17,180 bases of DNA from an archaeon. GTDB lineage: Archaea > Asgardarchaeota > Hermodarchaeia > Hermodarchaeales > Hermodarchaeaceae. How positions within the stretch are numbered: the stretch's first letter is position 1; every line of letters starts with the position of its first letter. Both the position numbers and the translations under genes were made by a program. Positions 12,124-17,180 of this stretch are shown here, in pieces. The DNA lies in the NCBI GenBank assembly GCA_016550485.1, contig JABXGV010000241.1, positions 1 through 17,180 on the forward strand. The letters are read 5' to 3'. The notes below the pieces were generated by a model. That model had not been told where the DNA came from. It was given only the letters and a program-made list of their open reading frames with translations, and made no database searches.

Positions 12124-13155
12124 ATGGCTGACCAGGCTAGGCCAGAGGAAAAACGCTCTCCAGTCTATCATACCTTCGATCGGTATGCACGGCAACTTCT
12201 AATGGATGGGTGGGACCAAGAGCGACTGGCACGGGCCTCTGTTCTGGTTGCAGGTGTTGGCGCACTGGGTACTATAGTCGCGCTTGACTTGGTTCTTACC
12301 GGCATTGGCAAAGTAGTAATTGTGGACTTTGACACAATTGAAATGTCAAACCTCAGCCGACAGTTTCTTTATACTGACCAAGACATTGGGGAACCCAAAG
12401 CGGTTGTGGCAGGTCAGCGGCTCAGGGCAGCTAACCCTGATGTCCAAGTTTTATCATTAAATAGGTCCATTCAGCAGGTCCCTCAAACGGTTTGGGATGA
12501 AATGGATCTCATTGTAGATGGTCTTGACAACTTCGAAGCGCGCCGCTGGCTAAACTCGCTTTGCGTCCAAAAAAGGAAACCATTAATTCACGGAGGTATG
12601 TTTGGGTGGTGGGGAAACGTTCAACGAGTGATTCCTTTTCAAACCCCTTGTTTAGAGTGTCAACCGCTTATCCCCCAGGAACGATTACAGAAAGCCTGCA
12701 CACCTCCAGGGCAGCGACGTAAGACGGAGGAGCCACCACCTAAATTTCCTTCGTTATTAAGTGTCGCAACGGTTATTGCTGGTATCCAATTCCAAGAGGT
12801 GTTAAAGCATTTGTTGGGCATTGGTAAAGCTCTTGATAACTTTCTTTTCTATGACGGGCTTTATCAACGGTTCACTATTCTCAAGCTAGCCCTTAACCCA
12901 AATTGTTTCCTGTGCAGCGATCGATTCAGGATAAAGGGCGAGATATTTACGGTAGGTCGAGAAGAGTCTGTAACTGAGTTGAAGAACCGGCTCATCATGA
13001 CCTTCGGGCTCGTAGCACCTAAGATAATGTTCCGGGGACGAATATTATCAGACGAACAGATTCTTGGAAAATTACGTGTGAAGAAGAAAGAACCAATTTT
13101 CATCAATGATGACAGCCTAGCACAACCCTTGAAGCTGCTTGTTATAATCAAGTAA
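12124..13155 (+). CDS. Ubiquitin-activating enzyme E1-like with C-terminal beta-grasp (UFD-like) domain
   Basis: The 343-residue protein starts at the ATG one base after the E2 stop; the frame is open further upstream but that part overlaps E2. The adenylation domain shows G44-V-G46-A-L-G49 for ATP, VDFD (67-70), NLSRQF (76-81), K92 and D132. Structural zinc ligands are C176-x2-C179 and C261-x2-C264. C192 in the ACTPPG segment lies where Uba3/Uba2-type E1s have the thioester cysteine (xCT). Residues about 270-343 resemble a beta-grasp fold (VTELKNRLIMTFG..., RGRILSDEQIL...), as in the ubiquitin-fold domain that E1s use to recruit E2. It adenylates the ubiquitin C-terminus and forms the thioester. 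Plain MoeB/ThiF proteins lack this tail. Its last 8 bases overlap the convergent Yip1 gene. Confidence 0.92.
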   Translation: MADQARPEEKRSPVYHTFDRYARQLLMDGWDQERLARASVLVAGVGALGTIVALDLVLTGIGKVVIVDFDTIEMSNLSRQFLYTDQDIGEPKAVVAGQRLRAANPDVQVLSLNRSIQQVPQTVWDEMDLIVDGLDNFEARRWLNSLCVQKRKPLIHGGMFGWWGNVQRVIPFQTPCLECQPLIPQERLQKACTPPGQRRKTEEPPPKFPSLLSVATVIAGIQFQEVLKHLLGIGKALDNFLFYDGLYQRFTILKLALNPNCFLCSDRFRIKGEIFTVGREESVTELKNRLIMTFGLVAPKIMFRGRILSDEQILGKLRVKKKEPIFINDDSLAQPLKLLVIIK

Positions 13156-13903
13156 TTGGAACTAGCCTAGCAAATACTCCTAACAGCACAACTATTATCG
13201 TTACAGTAAATGTAGTCAATAGTGCGCTACTAGTGGACATATGATAGCGCTCTCGAATTCCCAGCGTTAAGAGAACTGCTCCCCAAAGCGAAGCTATCGA
13301 TGTGAGAACCAATACAACAAGCCAGATGGGCTGGTAAGGATATACTAGGCGTGATAGCTCTGATGCTGAAACGGCAGGTAACAACACAAACAGAACTCCT
13401 AGCGAGAGCAAGTTTGCAAGTAGTAGAGGCAAAGCAGAGTATTGGCCAAGAATGAACGTATCTCCGAAGGATGCTTTCCTTCCTGAAAGACGGATAATCA
13501 TATGGATTATGCCATAGAAGACTAAATTGTAGATAATAAGAAAAAGGGTAGAAATAGGAAAAACTGCCAAAAAGCCATAGATAAGACTAGTAGCGCCAGT
13601 GACCTTCAGTATTATCAGGAGATAAAATAAAGAGATGGAAAAGACATTTCCAAGTAAAATCAAAAAAGCCCCTGCTCTGTCAGGTTCTCTGGCGATGTCC
13701 CAGAATGCGACACTTGGAACAGTTAATGTTGACCATAAACGTTGTCTAAGTGAAAGCCGTCCTTGCCATCGACGTTCCGGTCGTCGCATGAATGGAAGTA
13801 CCCGTTCGAAACGATCATATCTAAATCGAAAGCCGCAGAACCCGCATGTAGGATCCTGTGGGTGGATTCGGTGATGACATTGGGGGCAGCGAAGAGTAGA
13901 CAT
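13148..13903 (-). CDS. Yip1-family membrane protein with N-terminal zinc ribbon
   Basis: The 251-residue protein starts with a two-pair zinc ribbon (CPQC at 6-9 and CGFCG at about 20-24). A basic cytosolic stretch follows, then about five hydrophobic segments between residues 75 and 250 (FLILLGNVFSISLFYLLIIL, LIYGFLAVFPISTLFLIIYN, LPLLLANLLSLGVLFVLL, IWLVVLVLTSIASLWGAVLL, FTVTIIVVLLGVFARLV). The polar turn before the third segment, RKASFGDTFILGQYSALPLLL, is typical of Yip1-domain proteins. Eukaryotic Yip1 relatives act in vesicle trafficking with Rab GTPases, but archaeal function is unknown. No Shine-Dalgarno precedes the ATG, so translation may be leaderless. It overlaps the 3' end of E1 by 8 bases, tail to tail. 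Confidence 0.78.
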   Translation of the reverse strand: MSTLRCPQCHHRIHPQDPTCGFCGFRFRYDRFERVLPFMRRPERRWQGRLSLRQRLWSTLTVPSVAFWDIAREPDRAGAFLILLGNVFSISLFYLLIILKVTGATSLIYGFLAVFPISTLFLIIYNLVFYGIIHMIIRLSGRKASFGDTFILGQYSALPLLLANLLSLGVLFVLLPAVSASELSRLVYPYQPIWLVVLVLTSIASLWGAVLLTLGIRERYHMSTSSALLTTFTVTIIVVLLGVFARLVPIT

Positions 13904-14134
13904 TCTGTATAGAGTTAAAGTGGATTAGGCTTTTCTTCTTTCTGTTTCTCAGCAGTCTGTTCTGAGTAAAAATTGAACAGGTTTTACCCTAAAAAACATA
14001 CAATTTGCTGCAGAATACTCCTTGAAATACATAAACTGTTGAGCTTTTTAAGAAAAAGTTGATGTTTCTATTGCTATTAGTGCGGTGCTATAAAAAGCTC
14101 CGGATGAACACCTTTCTAGTGAGGTTATATTCCT
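13904..14134. promoter_or_regulatory. Divergent intergenic region between Yip1-like gene and tfb
   Basis: These 231 AT-rich bases hold the promoters of both flanking genes. The clear element is TATAAAAA at 14089-14096 for tfb. I see no additional gene, RNA fold or repeat in the remainder. Confidence 0.4.
14089..14096 (+). promoter_or_regulatory. TATA box of tfb
   Basis: TATAAAAA lies 39-46 nt before the TTG start of tfb. Initiation about 25 nt downstream would give a leader of roughly 15-20 nt, which contains a GTGAGG stretch at about 14119-14124 that could serve as ribosome binding site. Confidence 0.6.
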
Positions 14135-15064
14135 TTGACATATGAAGTCGAAGATGCTCCTAACGGAGCTGTCGCAAAGCACGCGAACATCGCAAAGTGC
14201 CCAGATTGCAGTTCACAAGATATTGTCCACGACCCCCAACGAGGAGAACTCATCTGCGCAGCTTGTGGAGTTGTTCTCTCTGAAAGCTTAATCGATCATC
14301 GTCCAGGGATGCGTGCTTTCACCCCTGAAGAAAAGGCTCGGAGGACCTCAAACGGTCTTCCTCTATCACAGATGTTACCTGACTACGGCCTCTCGACAAC
14401 CGTATCTCATCGGGTTAACGGAACCAGTGTATCTGCTGAACGTCAAGGACGAATAGAACGTATCATGCGATGGAACTCCCGCTCATCTTGGCGGCGCCGA
14501 AACTTCACCATTGCATTTACAGAGGTCAGGAGATTATCTGAAAAGCTTGGTCTACCAGGTCATATCCGAGAGACCTCAGCAATATTCTATAGGAAGGCCT
14601 ACAAAAACGATCTTCTCCGTGGCCACAGTATTAAGGCGATGGTTGCAGCCTGTATCTTTGCAGCCTGTAAAACTTGTGGTTTCCCGCTTACTATGGATAG
14701 CGTTCTCAATGCTTCAGAAGAAGAGGAACGAGTTATCAAACGATGTTATGTTCTTCTTGTGAAGACACTAGATTTGAAGCCAAAAAGGCAAAACCTTGCA
14801 GAGATTGTCCCTCGCTTCGCTAGTATATTAGGACTATCCATCCAAGTTGAGCAAAAGGCAAAGAAAATCTTGGCTTTGGCAGCTGAGAAACTTCGCTTAT
14901 CAGGAAAAGACCCAAAGGGTTATGTCGCAGCAGCCATCTATCTCGCAGCAAAACTACTCGGAGAACCCCGCTCACAACAGACGGTTGCCTCTGCTCTGGG
15001 CATTACCGAAGTAACTTTACGTTCTCGCTTCCGAGAGATAGCCAAACTTGTAGAAAACAAGTAA
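14135..15064 (+). CDS. tfb: Transcription initiation factor B (TFB/TFIIB)
   Basis: The 309-residue protein has the normal TFB length and domain order. The N-terminal zinc ribbon uses CPDC (about 22-25) and CAAC (about 42-45). The B-reader/linker follows (DHRPGMRAFTPEEKARR...LPDYGLSTTV). Two cyclin-like repeats then span about residues 110-205 (VRRLSEKLGLP...KAMVAACIFAACKT) and 210-309 (KAKKILALAAEKLRL...GYVAAAIYLAAKLLGEPRSQQTVASALGITEVTLRSRFREIAKL). The last helix-turn-helix recognises BRE. It recruits RNA polymerase to TBP-bound promoters. The start is TTG. It stands alone between Yip1 and the acyl-CoA synthetase gene; whether this is the main TFB or a paralog is unknown. Confidence 0.95.
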   Translation: MTYEVEDAPNGAVAKHANIAKCPDCSSQDIVHDPQRGELICAACGVVLSESLIDHRPGMRAFTPEEKARRTSNGLPLSQMLPDYGLSTTVSHRVNGTSVSAERQGRIERIMRWNSRSSWRRRNFTIAFTEVRRLSEKLGLPGHIRETSAIFYRKAYKNDLLRGHSIKAMVAACIFAACKTCGFPLTMDSVLNASEEEERVIKRCYVLLVKTLDLKPKRQNLAEIVPRFASILGLSIQVEQKAKKILALAAEKLRLSGKDPKGYVAAAIYLAAKLLGEPRSQQTVASALGITEVTLRSRFREIAKLVENK

Positions 15065-15137
15065 AATTATCCTCCTCATTTTAGGAGTAATCCTTATAGG
15101 CGTCTTGAAGGCTCCGACAACACCATAAGCCAACTCG

Positions 15138-16544
15138 GTGGCTGGTGTTGATTTGGAGTCTTCAGATTCGCCGTTATCTCAGCTAGACTCGCTTTTTAAT
15201 CCTCGCTCTATAGCTGTGATTGGTGCTTCGGATAAGACGGGTAGGATTGGCTTTGTAGTAGTAAACAGTTTGGTGCAAGGAGGATTTTCAGGTCTAATTT
15301 TCCCAGTAAATCCTCGGCTTACGCGCTTGCTAGATATGCCCGCTTTTCCATCCATCGAAGTAATTCCTGATGAAGTTGATCTCGCAATAATTGTTCTGCG
15401 AAAGGAGCTTGTATTAAAGGCAATGGATGAATGTGGGCGAAAGGGTGTTCGGGCAGTAATAGTAATGAGTTCAGGATTCAGTGAACTCGGTGAAGGAAAA
15501 GCGGAAGAGGAACTCGTTACGAAAGCTCGTCATTATGGAATGCGGTTTCTAGGTCCTAATTGTGCTGGGTATGCAGCACCTTGGGAAAGCGTTTATGCTA
15601 GCTTCGAAAACCGTGTTCAACAGGGAAATCTCGGCTTCATATCACAGAGTGGAGCAATGTGTGCAGTGTTCCTCGCGCTGGCACGTGCTGAAGGTTTAGG
15701 TTTGAGCATGTTTGTCAGTTACGGTAACGCAGCTGATATTGGTCCAGATGAATTGCTCAAATACCTCAATAAACATGAACCTAGTCATCTGATTGCCTGT
15801 TATCTTGAGGGGCTTATTGTACGACAGGCTCGGCAGTTTCTCTTAGCAGCCCGTTTAGTTACCCCTCACAAACCAATTCTGGTACTAAAGCCTGGAAATA
15901 CTAGAGCAGGAGCTCGTGCGATAGCTAGCCACACTGGAACGCTAGCAGGCGAACAAGCAATCTATTCAGGGGCGTTTCGCCAAGTTGGCATCCTTCAGGC
16001 AAACACATTGTACGAATTTATTGATGCCTGTAAGACGCTAACTGCACTACCTTTACCTACCGGTGACAGAGTTGCCATCATGACGAATAGTGGAGGGCCA
16101 GGTGTACTAACTGTTGATGCCTGTGCTCATGTTGGTCTGACTGTTCCTCAGTTTGATTCAACTTTCATGCAGCATCTGAAAAAGGTTCTTCCACCATCCT
16201 GTTCCGTAGATAATCCAGTAGATGTGGGACCTGAAGGTAATGAAGGAACTTATCAGCACATTGTGCAACTTCTACTAGCCAATAAGAATATTGACATCGT
16301 GCTTGTAGTATGCGTCCCTCCAGCCTTCAGTGACATCCGTGCAATCACAAAGGCAGTTATTGCGGCAAAAAGAACTTGCACCTCAAAACCTCTCGTCACC
16401 TGCTGGATGGCAGGAGATATTGTGGCAGAGAGTTTGCCGCTGCTCGAGAAAGCATCTATCCCCAACTTCCCAACGCCGCAGCGTGCAGCTACAGCTCTTT
16501 CCTTTCTAGTTCAGCGAGCAAGATGGCTCAATAGCCAACCCTAA
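15138..16544 (+). CDS. acdA: ADP-forming acetyl/acyl-CoA synthetase, alpha subunit
   Basis: The 468-residue protein corresponds to the alpha subunit of ADP-forming acyl-CoA synthetase (NDP-forming acyl-CoA synthetase superfamily). A CoA-binding Rossmann domain starts NPRSIAVIGASDKTGRIGF (about 21-39). The succinyl-CoA-ligase-like domain includes LGPNCAGY (138-145), GFISQSGAMC (166-175) and VSYGNAADIG (193-202). The phosphorylated histidine is H265 in ASHTGTLAG, and a second flavodoxin-like domain follows. It converts acyl-CoA, ADP and phosphate to acid, CoA and ATP, yielding energy in peptide or sugar fermentation. The beta (ATP-grasp) subunit is not adjacent; it may be elsewhere. The start is GTG with only a weak upstream site, so a slightly later start is possible. 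Confidence 0.9.
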   Translation: MAGVDLESSDSPLSQLDSLFNPRSIAVIGASDKTGRIGFVVVNSLVQGGFSGLIFPVNPRLTRLLDMPAFPSIEVIPDEVDLAIIVLRKELVLKAMDECGRKGVRAVIVMSSGFSELGEGKAEEELVTKARHYGMRFLGPNCAGYAAPWESVYASFENRVQQGNLGFISQSGAMCAVFLALARAEGLGLSMFVSYGNAADIGPDELLKYLNKHEPSHLIACYLEGLIVRQARQFLLAARLVTPHKPILVLKPGNTRAGARAIASHTGTLAGEQAIYSGAFRQVGILQANTLYEFIDACKTLTALPLPTGDRVAIMTNSGGPGVLTVDACAHVGLTVPQFDSTFMQHLKKVLPPSCSVDNPVDVGPEGNEGTYQHIVQLLLANKNIDIVLVVCVPPAFSDIRAITKAVIAAKRTCTSKPLVTCWMAGDIVAESLPLLEKASIPNFPTPQRAATALSFLVQRARWLNSQP

Positions 16545-16616
16545 GGCTGGTAACAGTAAATTTACTGATAATTGAGAAGCCCACAAGACTAAAGAAGTGT
16601 GCACGAGCCGAAAAAT

Positions 16617-16624
16617 GGAGTGAT
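16617..16624 (+). promoter_or_regulatory. Ribosome binding site of the ABCE1/RLI gene
   Basis: GGAGTGAT closely resembles the archaeal GGAGGTGAT consensus and lies 6 nt before the TTG at 16631. It decides that TTG as start; the nearby ATG (16615) is out of frame. Confidence 0.65.
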
Positions 16625-16630
16625 ATTACC

Positions 16631-17180
16631 TTGCGCGTTGCTGTACTAGACAAAAAATCCTGTAATCCCCCCAAATGCTCAAAGGAATGCCGCCGTTTCT
16701 GCCCCCCAGTCCGAATGGGGGAGGATGCCGTGGTGTTCGAGAAGGAAGATAGTCAACCACGTATTGTAGAACTACTTTGTACGGGCTGCGGCATATGCAC
16801 GCGCAAATGCCCCTTTAAAGCAATAAGTATTGTAAACATAGCCGACGAGTTAGAGAGGGACACCTCGCACCGCTATGGACCCAATAGCTTCAAGCTATTC
16901 AGGTTACCAATCCCTGCACCCGGGGCAGTAACAGGGCTTGTTGGCGCTAATGGCACTGGCAAGTCTACGGCGCTCAAAATTCTTGCCTTACAGCTAAAAC
17001 CGAATCTAGGCGAGTTCGAGCAACCTCCAGAATGGTCTGAAATCATCCGTCACTACCGTGGCTCTGGTCTTCAGCCCTACTTCGAAAAGGCGGCTAGAGG
17101 TGAGTTGAAGATTGCTTACAAGCCCCAAAGTATCACCGCCATTCCCGAAACCTACAAAGGCTCCGTAGAAAAACTGCTAA
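16631..17180 (+). CDS. ABCE1/RLI ribosome recycling ATPase, 5' part (truncated by window)
   Basis: The first 183 residues of an RLI/ABCE1 of about 590-600 residues are present; the frame is open at the window end. The N-terminal domain has the eight cysteines of two [4Fe-4S] clusters: C11, C16, C20, C24 and C50, C53, C56, C60 (CTGCGICTRKCPFKAI). The family motif HRYGPNSFKLFRLPIPAPG precedes the first Walker A, GANGTGKST (105-113). Then come ALKILALQLKPNLG and ELKIAYKPQ, all standard for archaeal and eukaryotic ABCE1. It splits ribosomal subunits after termination. The start TTG is supported by GGAGTGAT. It follows acdA by 86 bases on the same strand, without functional relation. Confidence 0.96.
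   Translation, partial: MRVAVLDKKSCNPPKCSKECRRFCPPVRMGEDAVVFEKEDSQPRIVELLCTGCGICTRKCPFKAISIVNIADELERDTSHRYGPNSFKLFRLPIPAPGAVTGLVGANGTGKSTALKILALQLKPNLGEFEQPPEWSEIIRHYRGSGLQPYFEKAARGELKIAYKPQSITAIPETYKGSVEKLL

Noticed and set aside
15072..15087. CTCCT/AGGAG hairpin after tfb as a terminator
   Set aside because: Only five base pairs with a 6-nt loop and no T-tract after it; too weak to call.

Overview
The window comes from an archaeon, most likely an Asgard archaeon. Three lines of evidence support this: an archaeal-type TFB and an ABCE1/RLI, archaeal TATA elements (TTTTATTA, TATAAAAA) with Shine-Dalgarno sites, and a eukaryote-like ubiquitin and ESCRT gene island of the kind known only from Asgard archaea. 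I cannot assign the lineage within Asgard from this sequence; the moderate GC would fit Thor-, Odin-, Hermod- or Heimdall-type groups, but that is a guess. No tRNA, rRNA, IS element or CRISPR array was recognised, and no intergenic gap reaches 300 bases (the longest are about 230).

Left flank (1-4159). On the minus strand there is a membrane-anchored beta-propeller protein of the arylsulfotransferase/PQQ-like type, cut by the window edge, and a class I SAM methyltransferase. An LCM/PPM-type methyltransferase lies on the plus strand, and an M20 (ArgE/DapE-type) metallohydrolase follows on the minus strand.

ESCRT and ubiquitin island (4256-13155). It is built of back-to-back modules. (1) Two ESCRT-III genes on the minus strand: a Vps2/24/46-type, then a Vps20/32/60-type. 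(2) Divergent from them, vps4 (MIT + AAA) and vps25. (3) Converging on these, a five-gene minus-strand run with upstream gene first: an unknown coiled-coil protein, vps23/TSG101-like (UEV + coiled coil + steadiness box), vps28, an unknown 97-residue helical protein, and vps22 (EAP30). (4) Divergent again, a RING-like zinc protein and ubiquitin. (5) An active-type E2 and an E1 with a C-terminal beta-grasp domain. Together these supply activation (E1), conjugation (E2), a probable E3 (RING), the modifier, a ubiquitin-sorting ESCRT-I/II set, and the ESCRT-III/Vps4 membrane-remodelling engine. No JAMM/Rpn11-type deubiquitinase and no GLUE-domain Vps36 are present in the window.

Right flank (13148-17180). 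A zinc-ribbon Yip1-family membrane protein converges on E1. It is followed by TFB, an ADP-forming acyl-CoA synthetase alpha-type subunit, and the 5' part of ABCE1/RLI, which runs off the window end.

The parts with recognised families follow established Asgard ESCRT/ubiquitin biology. The least explained and most interesting pieces are the two unknown proteins embedded in the ESCRT-I/II operon, the unusual lysine-poor ubiquitin, and the 16-bp repeat at the start of vps4.
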